Positions 1 to 10,187 of a DNA stretch of 64,000 nucleotides are shown here, one piece after another. Both the position numbers and the translations under genes were made by a program. The notes below the pieces were generated by a model, which saw only the letters and a program-made list of their open reading frames with translations, ran no database searches and was not told where the DNA came from. Source of the stretch: Bacteroidaceae bacterium (GTDB lineage: Bacteria; Bacteroidota; Bacteroidia; Bacteroidales; Bacteroidaceae); NCBI GenBank assembly GCA_017938245.1, contig JAGBBX010000043.1, positions 1 through 64,000 on the forward strand, in the 5' to 3' direction. Every line of letters begins with the position of its first letter. The first letter of the stretch is position 1.

Positions 1-74
1 CGAAGCGAGTTCCGCAGCACCCAAAAAACATCGTGAGCATTTTACGTTAAGATTTTCGTGCGCAGAGCCTTTTG

Positions 75-102
75 CCTACTTTTCGTCGGCACGAAAAGTA
101 GG
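75..102. repeat. Perfect 12-bp inverted repeat
   Basis: The arms CCTACTTTTCGT and ACGAAAAGTAGG flank a CGGC loop. It lies beyond the 3' end of the leftmost gene (minus strand), but in that direction it is not followed by a T-run, so it is a poor intrinsic terminator and may be a small dispersed palindromic repeat. I see no gene in the first 188 bases. Confidence 0.5.
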
Positions 103-188
103 AGAAAAATAACAATGAAAGGCTGAATTTAGCAAACAAGACTAAATGAGAGACTGAAAAAGTTTTACCGGACACCAATATTTTTTAT

Positions 189-1706
189 CTATTTTTCAAA
201 CTGCTTCAACCATTGTCTCGCCCCATCCCTATCGAAATATAGAAGATATGTATCGGGGTTCTTCACTGTAACAAGAATAGTGAAAAATTCGGGATGGTTG
301 CGCACACAAGGGTAAAGATATTCAAATGTTGCATCCATTCCCAATTGGTCGAGCACTACATATTTCACACCTCCATCAAGAAGATTCTCAATAAGTTTAG
401 CCTCATCGGTAGTCTCTAAGAAATAACGTGCCTTTACACCCGAATATATGTAAAACAGTTCGGGTTTACGGGTAGCGACAATTGCATAACGGTCAATCTC
501 GGCAAGACGCAGGCTAACCTCGCGATAGTTATGAAATTTCGAAGGCAAGGGCATACGACCATACACATACAGTCCCCAAATGGTGTGCTTGCTGAGTATA
601 TCTGTCTGCAAAAACATTGGAACGAAAAGCAACGACAAAGTCCATACGGGAAATTCCCTCTTTGCAGACCTAAACAGCAGCGTTCCAAGCGACCAAAGAC
701 CAACAAAAAGCGCAGCCGTAAGAAGCGGAAAGAGGATAATAAGATAGCGGTAGCTGCTGGGGGTATCGAGCGAAGATACTATTATTATTGTCGCAACAAA
801 CATAAGCAACAAAGGCACACGCAAACGCCCCATCTTACAGAAACCATATATAATTATTCCTAACCACAGAACAGCAAACAAAAACAACACAACAGAAAGT
901 TCCTCTTTATAGTTTATATTTATAAAAGGAATTACACTCTCGGGTATTGCCTTAAAAAGAAGCATATATGCTGTGTCAAGAAACTTAGAAAAGTCTATCT
1001 GTGAGACATATCGCGACTGCTCAACACCCAAGAGAGCGTTACGCAGAATCCAAGGCAGACAGCCTATCGCAAATGCGACTACCGTAGCTGCAGCAGCTCG
1101 CCATCGACGCTCTAACAGCATAGCAGCAATAAATGCAGCTACAACAGCAATAGCCTGCGTGCGTATGTGATAGAGAAAGACAAGCACAAAGAGAAAGAGA
1201 TAAAAAAGCGGAGAGCGCCACATCTGAGCCTCCTCCTCGGGCAGACGCGTATACAACCACAGCGAAAGCACAATAAAAAGTATGCACGAAGCCTCACTCA
1301 TCATTATGGTGGAAAACTCCAGAATATGAGGCGTCACAAGCACTGCTGCACCTGCGAGAAAAGCAAGGGAGCGTTTGAATCCCTGCCCGACAAGAAGCAG
1401 ATAGAGCATCACAACCGCAACAAATAGAAAGCACAGATTCAGCACTTTCTGCGCCACAATGCTGTCGGTAACCATACGCAGCGGAGTCATCAGCAACGGA
1501 TAACCCGGAGGAAAATTGCTTGTCGGCTCACCAAAGATATCGGAGTAGCCTTTACCCTCGGCAAGCGATGTTGCGTTGGCAAAATAGTAGCAGTTGTCAC
1601 CGTTAAAATCGGGCTTTGGGTTAAAGACAAACACAAACACCGCAACAGCTATCACAAGCAGTGCGGCTATCCAGGGCAGGTTTCCGAATTTCGTTTTTTT
1701 GCTCAT
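189..1706 (-). CDS. GT39/ArnT-like membrane glycosyltransferase
   Basis: A polytopic membrane protein of 506 aa. It has an N-terminal membrane anchor, then a first extracytoplasmic loop with acidic GDN and the PPGYPLL motif, then many hydrophobic segments and a C-terminal soluble part. This plan fits lipid-phosphate-sugar-dependent transferases of the PMT/ArnT superfamily, which move a sugar from a polyprenyl carrier at the outer face of the inner membrane. The acceptor cannot be read. The start at MSKKTKF is preferred; an upstream in-frame ATG would add 12 atypical residues. It is the last gene of the glycan cluster, about 60 bp after the aminopeptidase P gene. Confidence 0.65.
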   Translation of the reverse strand: MSKKTKFGNLPWIAALLVIAVAVFVFVFNPKPDFNGDNCYYFANATSLAEGKGYSDIFGEPTSNFPPGYPLLMTPLRMVTDSIVAQKVLNLCFLFVAVVMLYLLLVGQGFKRSLAFLAGAAVLVTPHILEFSTIMMSEASCILFIVLSLWLYTRLPEEEAQMWRSPLFYLFLFVLVFLYHIRTQAIAVVAAFIAAMLLERRWRAAAATVVAFAIGCLPWILRNALLGVEQSRYVSQIDFSKFLDTAYMLLFKAIPESVIPFININYKEELSVVLFLFAVLWLGIIIYGFCKMGRLRVPLLLMFVATIIIVSSLDTPSSYRYLIILFPLLTAALFVGLWSLGTLLFRSAKREFPVWTLSLLFVPMFLQTDILSKHTIWGLYVYGRMPLPSKFHNYREVSLRLAEIDRYAIVATRKPELFYIYSGVKARYFLETTDEAKLIENLLDGGVKYVVLDQLGMDATFEYLYPCVRNHPEFFTILVTVKNPDTYLLYFDRDGARQWLKQFEK

Positions 1707-1769
1707 TGCTATTGGAACAGAGAGGTGCACCCCACAAGGCACACCTCTCCTTTTATTAAGTGTAATAAT

Positions 1770-3161
1770 TTATTTATTATGCTCGGCCTCAATCTCCTCG
1801 GGCGACATAGGCTTATACTTACCCAGACGACGAGCACCACCCTCAAAGACAAGATAATCCTCCTCGTTACGGATACCGCCGAAATTACGCCAAGCATCGA
1901 GTTTGTCGTAGCAGATAAAGTCGGTAAACTGCTTCTCGGCACGCCATTTGTCCATAAGGTCGGGGATAAAATAAATTCCCGGCTCTACGGTAAAGACGAA
2001 TCCCGGTTCAAGAGCCTTAGCAAGGCGCAGAGACTTCCATCCAAAGAGAGTACTCTTCGAGCGTCCCTCCTCGTATCCAACGTGTACCTCGCCGAAATTC
2101 TCCATATCGTGAACGTCAAGACCCATCATATGACCGAGACCGTGAGGCATAAACATACAAGCCGCACCTGCCACGGCAGCTTCGGCGGGGTCGCCCTTCA
2201 TCAGTCCAAGGTCTATCATTCCCTTTGCTATCTCGGTGAGAACGATGCGATGAACCTCGCGATACTCTACTCCGGGACGCAATGCATCGAGCGCAGCAAG
2301 ATGTCCGCGACGCAAGATGTTGCACACCTCGCGCTGCTGCGTAGTGAAACTCTTACCGACAGGCATTGTAGTGGTGAGGTCGCCTGCATAGTGCATAGCA
2401 TTCTCGCAACCCGAGTCGAGCAGGAACATCTGTCCATCCTTTAGCGGTGTTGTGCCGTAAGCGTGATTATGCAGTGTCTGCCCGTTTATTGTAGCGATAA
2501 TGGGGAACGACAGACCGAAATTGTGCTTTGCAGCCTCGGCCTGCACAACAGCTGCAATCTGTGCCTCGGTAACACCGGGACGAACAGCACGCATAGCAGC
2601 GCAGTGCATATCCACCGAAACGTTCACAGCCTCCTCAATCTGTGCAATCTCCTCTTCGCTCTTGTAGTTACGCTGTGCTATTACAGCCTTTACAAATTTC
2701 ATCGACACCGCTGCATCCTGTGCTGCGGGATGTATGCCCAAAAGCTCCTGCAACCACACGCGATGCTCGCCACGATAAGGAGGAAGGAAATGAATAGTCT
2801 GTCCCTTTGCCTGCGCAGCCTTTAGATAGGTCGATAGCTCGGCCATAGGACGAGTGAGCGTAATTCCAACCCTCTCGCTCTTCTCCTTGATGGTGGGCTG
2901 CACTCCCGTCCACACAATATCATCTATGGTAAGCTCGTCACCGAAGATAATCTCCTTATCCTCGTCAATATCTATAATAGCTGCAAGACCCGAGTAATCC
3001 GATGCAAAATAGTACAAGAAGGTTGAATCCTGACGAAAATGGTAAATATTATCGGCATAATTCATACCAAGCTCGGTATTACCCAAGAACAGCAACACTC
3101 CGCTGCCTACGCTCTCTTTCAGCACGCGTCGGCGGTTGATATAAGTCTCTTTTGCAAACAT
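1770..3161 (-). CDS. pepP: Xaa-Pro aminopeptidase (M24B)
   Basis: Cytosolic metallopeptidase that removes N-terminal residues preceding proline. An AMP-N type domain covers roughly residues 1-150 and the pita-bread catalytic domain roughly 175-440. Metal-binding signatures are visible in order: DSGCENAMHYAGD (two Asp ligands), HGLGHMMGLDVHD (His), VEPGIYF (Glu) and IRNEEDYLV (Glu). The length of 463 aa is normal for bacterial PepP. It lies inside the glycan cluster without an obvious functional link, probably as a co-transcribed housekeeping gene. Confidence 0.93.
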   Translation of the reverse strand: MFAKETYINRRRVLKESVGSGVLLFLGNTELGMNYADNIYHFRQDSTFLYYFASDYSGLAAIIDIDEDKEIIFGDELTIDDIVWTGVQPTIKEKSERVGITLTRPMAELSTYLKAAQAKGQTIHFLPPYRGEHRVWLQELLGIHPAAQDAAVSMKFVKAVIAQRNYKSEEEIAQIEEAVNVSVDMHCAAMRAVRPGVTEAQIAAVVQAEAAKHNFGLSFPIIATINGQTLHNHAYGTTPLKDGQMFLLDSGCENAMHYAGDLTTTMPVGKSFTTQQREVCNILRRGHLAALDALRPGVEYREVHRIVLTEIAKGMIDLGLMKGDPAEAAVAGAACMFMPHGLGHMMGLDVHDMENFGEVHVGYEEGRSKSTLFGWKSLRLAKALEPGFVFTVEPGIYFIPDLMDKWRAEKQFTDFICYDKLDAWRNFGGIRNEEDYLVFEGGARRLGKYKPMSPEEIEAEHNK

Positions 3162-3186
3162 ATCTTATTATTTTAAAAGGTTAGTT

Positions 3187-3924
3187 CTATCTCTTTATCA
3201 CAGCACGAAGCACAAACCAAATGTGGTGCATCACAGTGGAAAAAACTCCGTAGTGCCTGCACATTATATTAAAGCGCTCTATGAGCGATGCCCTGTGATT
3301 TTGCAAAGATAATCCATTTTGCAAATAATCAACTACAGTGAAGCCCACATTTACCATATTTTCTGAGCGCTTCATAATTTTTATACACCAGTCGACGTCG
3401 GCCGAGAGACGGTACTTAAGGTCGTACAGCGGTGCAAGGTCGCGACGCGCATAAAAAGCCTGATGGCACACCAACATTCCCTGCTTGAAACTTTTCCAAT
3501 GCAGTTTCTCGGGGACGCTCAGTCGACGCATACGCACAAAACAGCGTTTCTCATCAACCTCGGCTGTCTCGCCATAGAGAATATCGGGCAAGGAGTTGCC
3601 ATCGGGAATTGCAGCAACAATCCTCTCGAGAGTATCGGACGAGTGAAAGGCATCGCCGGCATTAAGGAAACACAGATAATCTCCCTCGGCCAATTTTATT
3701 CCCTTATTCATTGCATCGTACAACCCATTGTCACGCTCCGACACAATATGGGCAAACTCAATGCCCGAGGCTTTTGCCTTTGCCACCGTATCATCAGTGG
3801 AGCCACCGTCGATGAGCAGATACTCGAAGTTTCTATAGCTCTGTGCAGCCACACTCGCCAACGTAGGTTCAATTACCGACGCTGCATTATAAGTAATGGT
3901 TATAATTGAAAACTTAGGCTTCAC
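3187..3924 (-). CDS. Family 2 glycosyltransferase
   Basis: A GT-A fold transferase of 245 aa with no membrane segment. The N-terminus has the FSIITITYNA start of the family, then IDGGSTDDT for nucleotide binding, and LNAGD at the DxD-equivalent position. The related WcaA/colanic-acid type uses NDP-sugars on the cytosolic side to extend lipid-linked glycans. Its start overlaps the end of the YfhO-like gene by 11 bp, so the two are translationally coupled. Confidence 0.85.
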   Translation of the reverse strand: MKPKFSIITITYNAASVIEPTLASVAAQSYRNFEYLLIDGGSTDDTVAKAKASGIEFAHIVSERDNGLYDAMNKGIKLAEGDYLCFLNAGDAFHSSDTLERIVAAIPDGNSLPDILYGETAEVDEKRCFVRMRRLSVPEKLHWKSFKQGMLVCHQAFYARRDLAPLYDLKYRLSADVDWCIKIMKRSENMVNVGFTVVDYLQNGLSLQNHRASLIERFNIMCRHYGVFSTVMHHIWFVLRAVIKR

Positions 3925-6370
3925 TCTTCTTTATTTTTTTATAAATAATAGTACCAGATAGCAGCAGAATAACAATACCGACAAGGATAGAGCCGTAGAG
4001 CGACCATTTACCCGACTTTATCATCAGTTCGTCGACACAACGGAACTCTATAGTATGTTTTCCCGCAGGCACAGGCAGTGCTCTCAGAATGTAATTGGCA
4101 CGAAGTGGCTCAACCTCTTTGCCATCGATAAATGCTTTCCAGGTTTTGTAATATACCTCGGAGAATAGAGCCATTTGCGCATTTGGCGAGTAGCTCTCGT
4201 ACAGAATATTACCGGGGTTCTTGTACTCGGTCATTCGTATGTAGGCAGTACTATCGACAGCATTGTTATAGGCATCGGCACCACTCACTACCGATAGCCA
4301 CTCCTTATCAACAAAAGCCTTTTCGTATGGGTTGAAATCGGCAATAGCAGCAATCTCTGCATCGGGACTGTCGACCCACTCTACCCTATCGACAAACCAA
4401 CAGTTACCCATCGCCTCGGGGTTACGCTGAACCTCATTACCACCCTTCTGCGGTACTATAATATATCTTACGTTAAGCATATTTATTATGCCGAAGTTGA
4501 TACCTTTTGCAAAATAGTGGTCGATAATATCCTGATAGCGACGCAGCTTGGCAGGACTATATCCTCCAACCGATTTATGGAAGTACGAGGTATAAGACTC
4601 GTTGAAGGTGTTTGTAGCAAGATTAAGCACACGATAGTTGGGGTGTTTGTCTTGCAGAATAAGACGGTCGGCCTCGGTAGGACGAATCTCGGTACTCTTT
4701 CTCTTTGGCATAAAGTCGTCATACGAAAGGAAACGTTTGTCTACGGGCCAAAGGTCGATGAGCATAAGCAATCCCAATACCATAGATAGATACTGCGACT
4801 TAAATGAGAAACGCAGATAACCATAGAGTAACAGCATAGCAGCCACAATAAAGCCCAATGAACGCCAAGCATCGCTACTTAGCATAGCCTCGCGGTCGGC
4901 TATAAGAGGCTCTAAAAGCACGGGGGGAAGCTGTGCATCCACAGCCGACTCAAATGTAAACATTGAACCACTAAATAGAGCCAACATAAGACAGATGCAG
5001 CCTGTTATTCCACCTGCAATGAACAAAGCACGTTGCATCTTGGCAAGTTCAGCGGTATTATTCTCGCGACGGGCAACGATGAGCCTGCGTACGGCAATAA
5101 TTCCCAGCGCAACCATTGTCACCGACGCAATAACAAGCGCCATTGAGGGAGCGCGGAACTTACTGTATAGAGGCAGATTATAGAACAAAAACTCGTTGAC
5201 TTCAAGAAAATTCTTTCCCCACGACATTACAAACGAAAGAATTGTTGCAGCAAGGAGCCACCACTTTTCGCGCCCTTTGACAACAATTAATCCGAATACA
5301 AACAGGAAGCACACAATAGCACCAACGTACACCGGACCCGAGGTAAAAGGCTGGTCGCCCCAATAGGTGGGAGCCGACTCACAAATCTGCCGTGCCTGAA
5401 CAGCACCAACTTTGGGAGCAAGGCTCTTATACAGTTCCGAGTCGGTACCAATGTTATAGTGCGAACTTGCACCGTAGAAGTTGGGCACAAGCAGAGTAAA
5501 TGTCTCACCCACACCATAGCTCCACTGATAGGCATAGTCTATATCGAGTCCTGTGCTCGCCTTATCCTCGGCCTGTTTAAGCACAGCACCGCCACGCATT
5601 GTATCTTTGGCATAATCGGCCGAGGGAACAAGCTGACCAAGCGCGGGAAGAACCGCCAGGACAGCAACAGCAAGAAGCACCCCTGTCGCTTTGAAATACC
5701 CCTTCAACTCTTTATCTTTTATAGCATATACAAGATAGACAAGCGCAAGAATAACGAGAACAAGAAGCAGATAGTAGCTTATCTGCTGATGACTCCAATA
5801 GATATTCAATCCCGAGAAGATGAGTGTAATGAGCGCACCCTTAAGCAGTTTACCCCTATAGCAGAGTATTACACCACCTATAATGGGAGCCATCGTTGCC
5901 ATCACAAGGCTCTTACTCATATGTCCCGCACCAATGATTATAAAGTTATAGGAACAGAGCGTGTAAGCAATGGAACCTGCCACGCTGAGCCACGACTTAC
6001 ACCCCATCGACAGTAAGAAGATATAAAAGCATACGAATGTAAGGAATATTGCTCCAACATGTCGGCGCGATGCTCCGAACAGACCAAGAGTAAGCACCTT
6101 ATCGGCAGCCTCGAAGATATTTACTGGCTGTGGCGAGAATGTGTAATTCGAGGGCATTCCCGAGAACATTGCATTGGACCAATAGGCATAATCGCCCGTT
6201 TCCTCGTGATAATCCTTTGCATCCTTACCCCATCCCTGCGAGCTTATGGCATCACCCTGCATAAGGTCTTTCCCCTGCAACACAGGCCCAAAATAGACCA
6301 GAGTGAGCACAAGGAAAATGAGCACTGCCGCACAATGAGGCAGCCACTGTTTCAACTGAATCTTTTTCAT
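3914..6370 (-). CDS. YfhO-family polytopic membrane protein
   Basis: A protein of 818 aa with an N-terminal membrane anchor, an acidic first loop (LMQGDAISSQGW), about a dozen hydrophobic segments and a long soluble C-terminal part ending in a final TM helix. This matches the YfhO family, GT-C-like membrane proteins linked in Firmicutes to glycosylation of teichoic acids; the Bacteroidota role is unknown. It overlaps the upstream glycosyltransferase by 4 bp and the downstream one by 11 bp, so three glycan genes are tightly coupled. Confidence 0.8.
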   Translation of the reverse strand: MKKIQLKQWLPHCAAVLIFLVLTLVYFGPVLQGKDLMQGDAISSQGWGKDAKDYHEETGDYAYWSNAMFSGMPSNYTFSPQPVNIFEAADKVLTLGLFGASRRHVGAIFLTFVCFYIFLLSMGCKSWLSVAGSIAYTLCSYNFIIIGAGHMSKSLVMATMAPIIGGVILCYRGKLLKGALITLIFSGLNIYWSHQQISYYLLLVLVILALVYLVYAIKDKELKGYFKATGVLLAVAVLAVLPALGQLVPSADYAKDTMRGGAVLKQAEDKASTGLDIDYAYQWSYGVGETFTLLVPNFYGASSHYNIGTDSELYKSLAPKVGAVQARQICESAPTYWGDQPFTSGPVYVGAIVCFLFVFGLIVVKGREKWWLLAATILSFVMSWGKNFLEVNEFLFYNLPLYSKFRAPSMALVIASVTMVALGIIAVRRLIVARRENNTAELAKMQRALFIAGGITGCICLMLALFSGSMFTFESAVDAQLPPVLLEPLIADREAMLSSDAWRSLGFIVAAMLLLYGYLRFSFKSQYLSMVLGLLMLIDLWPVDKRFLSYDDFMPKRKSTEIRPTEADRLILQDKHPNYRVLNLATNTFNESYTSYFHKSVGGYSPAKLRRYQDIIDHYFAKGINFGIINMLNVRYIIVPQKGGNEVQRNPEAMGNCWFVDRVEWVDSPDAEIAAIADFNPYEKAFVDKEWLSVVSGADAYNNAVDSTAYIRMTEYKNPGNILYESYSPNAQMALFSEVYYKTWKAFIDGKEVEPLRANYILRALPVPAGKHTIEFRCVDELMIKSGKWSLYGSILVGIVILLLSGTIIYKKIKKSEA

Positions 6371-7593
6371 TTTTTATCCTTTTTATCTATTATTTCGCAT
6401 ATAAGGTTATATAGTTTCTCTTCGTACTGTGCAAGCGTATATCCATCGCGAATTCTGCGATGCGCCGCCCACGCCTTTGTTGCAATATCATCGTCACTCA
6501 TAGTCTCGACTCCTAAGAGCGCTTTTTCAAAATCTTCATAGCTAACCTGCGGAACCTCTACACCTACATCAGATAGGTCAAGCGCCGTTCCACTACTATA
6601 GACAGGCATAAGCACACCATTACCAAGAACATTCAGCACTGCCACCGCGCCACTCTCGCTAATGGACGGGTTCAACAATATACCGCACTCATCGAGCAGC
6701 GCGACAAACTCGGGCGACTCAATATCCACAAAGCCGTGTATATGTATATTCGGAGCCTTTTCGACAATAGGATTATAATAACGCCAGAAATCTCTCTCCG
6801 AACTGCTACCTCCACAGATGTGCAGTGTATAATCGGGGTAAGCGACTGCAAAATCTATTGCAATATCCAATCCTTTGTGAAGAAGCCCCATTGAACCGAA
6901 CCAAAGAAGATTCTTTCTACATTTCGAAAAATCCTTCTCTTTGTCGGGCTCGGCAACCTTAAAGTAAAATGCCGACAGAGAGCGGTAATGGTCGCTGCGG
7001 GCATCGTCGAGTAAGAATGGCTCTAAGATAGGGCTATCGCCAAGACATATTACCGCATCGGCAAAATGCGCCTGATAGTAGTTCATTCCGCTGGCAGGAA
7101 TATATCTGTTCGAGCCTAACAACCACAATCCGTGACGCTCGTGAAAAGCAATATTACGCTGTGCCGTTACCTTGAAATTATAGGTCATCTGCGCACCCAC
7201 CGAGTAGAAAATTCTAAGCGGTTCACTCTCTTTGCAAGCAGCAAAAGAGCCAAGAAAAGCATTACCGTTTATTCCGAATATAATCTCGTAGGGCGAATAA
7301 TCGACACCCTCATTGCCACGCGACGAACAGTCGACACTGTAACCCAAACGGTCGAAACAGCGTGCTGCCACATAACACTCGGTGAGGTTAGAATGATATT
7401 TTGGTAGTTTGTCCGATGCAAAAGCCTCGGGCAGATGACACAAAAGCACACGCCTATCGCGTCGACGCTTAAAGACATCCTTAAGTAGTTTCTCACCCGA
7501 GAAGAGACGCTGCACCCATCGGACAATGGCTGCACCTGCGCGTCGCTTGGCAATGGGCCATAAACGTGATATTTCGGAACGGCTTATTTTCAT
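6367..7593 (-). CDS. GT-B glycosyltransferase (GT4-like)
   Basis: A protein of about 408 aa. The C-terminal half carries a GT-B nucleotide-sugar domain: LWFGSMGLLHKGLDIAIDF opens it, then LHICGG, and LNPSISESGAVAVLNVLGNG in place of the usual E-x7-E loop. I place the start at MKISRSE because the longer frame would overlap the preceding glycosyltransferase gene by 65 bp. It ends with a 4-bp overlap with the YfhO-like gene. The sugar and acceptor are unknown. Confidence 0.72.
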   Translation of the reverse strand: MKISRSEISRLWPIAKRRAGAAIVRWVQRLFSGEKLLKDVFKRRRDRRVLLCHLPEAFASDKLPKYHSNLTECYVAARCFDRLGYSVDCSSRGNEGVDYSPYEIIFGINGNAFLGSFAACKESEPLRIFYSVGAQMTYNFKVTAQRNIAFHERHGLWLLGSNRYIPASGMNYYQAHFADAVICLGDSPILEPFLLDDARSDHYRSLSAFYFKVAEPDKEKDFSKCRKNLLWFGSMGLLHKGLDIAIDFAVAYPDYTLHICGGSSSERDFWRYYNPIVEKAPNIHIHGFVDIESPEFVALLDECGILLNPSISESGAVAVLNVLGNGVLMPVYSSGTALDLSDVGVEVPQVSYEDFEKALLGVETMSDDDIATKAWAAHRRIRDGYTLAQYEEKLYNLICEIIDKKDKK

Positions 7594-7615
7594 CGGTAAA
7601 AAGGTTCTTTTTTTA

Positions 7616-8704
7616 TCATAACTTACGGTAGACGTTGCAGGTAGCCTCGACCATTCTCTCGAGCGAAAATTCGCGTACACGCTCTTTTCCTTTGAGGCTC
7701 AGTTCGCTGCGCAGAGTGCTGCTTGTGATAAGCTCGTGCAGCGCATCCTGCATCGACTGTGCATCGTTAGGATTAAAATAAAGTGCAGCATCACCTGCCA
7801 CCTCGGGGAAGCAGCTTGCATCGCTCAGACAGACGGGACATCCGTTGGAAAATGCCTCCAGGATGGGTATTCCAAAGCCCTCGTAGTGCGACGGAAAGAC
7901 AAAGCAAAGCGCATAGCGATAGAGCGACGCCATCTGCTCGTCATTCGCCGATATATGCAACAGTCGGTCGGTAACATTCCATTTATTGAAGAATTTTATC
8001 TCGGCTGCCGAGAATGGATTACCTGTGCAGACAATTCTCAGCGTAGGGTCGGCCATAAGAAGCGGACGCACTGCCGAGAGCCAGGGAAAGAAGTTCTTAT
8101 ACCCTTTGCGCTCGCCCACATACAGCACGTAGCGGTCGAACAGCTGCGGAGCCGCCTCGGCAATAGGACGGTATCCGTGATGTACCACGCTAATCTTAGA
8201 GGGGTCGGTACCCAAAAGTTCAATAATATCGCGCTTGGTATTCTCGCTTACGGCAATTATGTGGTCGGCCTCGGCTATGAGGCGTTTTTTATGCGGTATT
8301 GTACGGTCGTAGATGAGTACATCTTGCGGGTAACGTTCAAAAGTCATATCGTGAATGGTAAGCACAAATGGTTTTTTACGTCTTTTTACCGCACTTAAAA
8401 AATAGGGGTTGTAATATGTAGGGTGGAAAATATCGTAATCGCACATACGCACAGCATTCCACGCATATGTCATATTTGCCAGTTGATAGATACGTCGACG
8501 CCAACGGTAGTTTTTTGGGAAAGAGAGAGAGGGATATTTGCGACCGTATGTAACAGTCACATAGTGATTCTCGCAAAACCTCATTGGCATCGAAGAGCGG
8601 AATTCATCGTTGGGGAGGTTATACATAAGGTCGGCAAAATAGCGCGTGACACCTCCGAAACGCTGAAACGTAAACATCTGATTATCGTAAAGAATCTTTT
8701 TCAT
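7616..8704 (-). CDS. Family 4 glycosyltransferase (WbaZ/Mtf-like)
   Basis: A soluble GT-B transferase of 362 aa. Seen in order: an N-terminal acceptor domain beginning MKKILYDNQMF, a mid-protein ILTIHDM-type segment (LTIHDMTFERYP), YVLYVGERKGYKNF at the start of the donor domain, and EGFGIPILEAFSNGCPV, the E-x7-E signature. The family transfers mannose, fucose and similar sugars in O-antigen or capsule assembly. It lies 7 bp after the flippase gene in the same transcription unit. Confidence 0.85.
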   Translation of the reverse strand: MKKILYDNQMFTFQRFGGVTRYFADLMYNLPNDEFRSSMPMRFCENHYVTVTYGRKYPSLSFPKNYRWRRRIYQLANMTYAWNAVRMCDYDIFHPTYYNPYFLSAVKRRKKPFVLTIHDMTFERYPQDVLIYDRTIPHKKRLIAEADHIIAVSENTKRDIIELLGTDPSKISVVHHGYRPIAEAAPQLFDRYVLYVGERKGYKNFFPWLSAVRPLLMADPTLRIVCTGNPFSAAEIKFFNKWNVTDRLLHISANDEQMASLYRYALCFVFPSHYEGFGIPILEAFSNGCPVCLSDASCFPEVAGDAALYFNPNDAQSMQDALHELITSSTLRSELSLKGKERVREFSLERMVEATCNVYRKL

Positions 8705-8711
8705 AGTAATA

Positions 8712-10175
8712 TCATTCTTTGCGTTTTCTGCGGGTTAAAAAATCCAGCACCTCGCTTAGCTCGTCGTTGCGCATAAGCAGAAGTATAACAATATAAAGTG
8801 TTGCAGCCACAGCTATACGCGACAGCAGCAAAAGATATATATTTTCGATAGAGCCGGTTATATAACCGGTAAACATCATTATAGCAGCCGAGAGCAGCGC
8901 GTATGGGAACATATCTCGCAGAAACATAGGAATAGAGAGACCAATCTCGACACCTGCATAGTGTCTCCATACAAAGAGCCACAGAATATTGAACAGGACA
9001 TACGCAAACATCATTGCTTGTATACCCCAAGGAGCCATTGCAACAAGCAGCAAAAGCACTATGATACCTTGTATCACCGTCCCCCACATATAAACAACCG
9101 AGCAACCACGACTGATGAGCAGATTGGTAAACATCGACTGAACCGGCATAAAAGCGCCCCACAAAGCAAGTACACGTAACATATAAGCACTCTCAATCCA
9201 CTTATCGGTTATTGCAATTACAATTATCTGTGGAGCAACCAACGAAAGTCCGAACAACAACGGAAAAGAGACAAAGGCAGTAAAACGCAGCATCTTGCGG
9301 AACACGCGCAGCTGCCTCTCGCCATCGTCGGCAACTTTGGCAAGCACTGGTTGCGCAATGTTATTCACCATTCCGTTCACAATTTCGCTTCCCATACACA
9401 TCCACTCGGCTGCCTTAGTGTAATTTCCAACGTCTACACGCGTGTAGTGTCGGTTTCCTCCAAGAATAAAAGAGAATATATTCCAATTAATCCTAAGAAA
9501 AATATTTGTGATGAGCAGTCGGTAGCTAAATGCAAACAGATAGCGAAGAGGTGCAAAATTAACCCTGAAACTTGGTCGCCACGGGGTGAACCACCAACAC
9601 ACTGTACTGCGCACAAGCACATACATTATGCTTTGTGTGGCAATTCCCCAGAATGAATATCCGTTTATAGCAAGAATAATTCCCACAGAACCCGACACCA
9701 CTATTGAGAGCATCTGTGCGATAGAGCGCTCCTTAACCTTTAGTTCGCGGAAGAGATAGGCAGATGGTGCTATTCCGAATCCTGCAACTACAAAGCCTAA
9801 AAAAATGTATCGCGACAGCCACAATAGCGACGGCTCGTCGAAAAAATCGACAATAAGCGGAGCCGAGAAGAAAAGTATCGCATACATTACCCCCGATACA
9901 ATAATATTGAACCAAAAGACTGCATTATAGTCGTCGTGGGTAACCTGTTTGCGATTGGCAAGAGCGGCTACAAAGCCACTATCCTGCAACGAACCGGCTA
10001 TAGCCGAAAAAATAGCAAGCATCCCTACGGGCCCGTAGTCGTCGGGCCCCAGGATGCGTGCCAAAAATATACCGATAAAGAGGTTCAGCAGTTGGCAGAC
10101 GACATTACTCATTCCGCCCCAAAGGAATCCTTTGGCGACGGCACTCTTCAGATTACCACCTGCACTGCTGCTCAT
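8712..10175 (-). CDS. Lipid-linked oligosaccharide flippase (Wzx/MOP)
   Basis: A protein of 487 aa made of roughly 12-14 hydrophobic helices, with the N-terminal pattern KGFLWGGMSNVVCQLLNLFI and ARILGPDDYG typical of polysaccharide-transporter (PST) members of the MOP superfamily. Members move undecaprenyl-linked glycans across the inner membrane. Next to three glycosyltransferases and a GT39-like enzyme it points to assembly of a surface glycan. No Wzy polymerase or ligase is evident in this cluster. Confidence 0.87.
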   Translation of the reverse strand: MSSSAGGNLKSAVAKGFLWGGMSNVVCQLLNLFIGIFLARILGPDDYGPVGMLAIFSAIAGSLQDSGFVAALANRKQVTHDDYNAVFWFNIIVSGVMYAILFFSAPLIVDFFDEPSLLWLSRYIFLGFVVAGFGIAPSAYLFRELKVKERSIAQMLSIVVSGSVGIILAINGYSFWGIATQSIMYVLVRSTVCWWFTPWRPSFRVNFAPLRYLFAFSYRLLITNIFLRINWNIFSFILGGNRHYTRVDVGNYTKAAEWMCMGSEIVNGMVNNIAQPVLAKVADDGERQLRVFRKMLRFTAFVSFPLLFGLSLVAPQIIVIAITDKWIESAYMLRVLALWGAFMPVQSMFTNLLISRGCSVVYMWGTVIQGIIVLLLLVAMAPWGIQAMMFAYVLFNILWLFVWRHYAGVEIGLSIPMFLRDMFPYALLSAAIMMFTGYITGSIENIYLLLLSRIAVAATLYIVILLLMRNDELSEVLDFLTRRKRKE

Positions 10176-10187
10176 AATGCGTGTGAA

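Noticed and set aside
1725..2444. 239-aa plus-strand ORF opposite the aminopeptidase P gene
   Set aside because: It lies fully antisense to a well-conserved gene, has no recognizable domain, and its composition follows the opposite strand's codons.
5459..6016. 185-aa plus-strand ORF opposite the YfhO-like gene
   Set aside because: Antisense shadow of a membrane protein gene; no promoter and no family resemblance.
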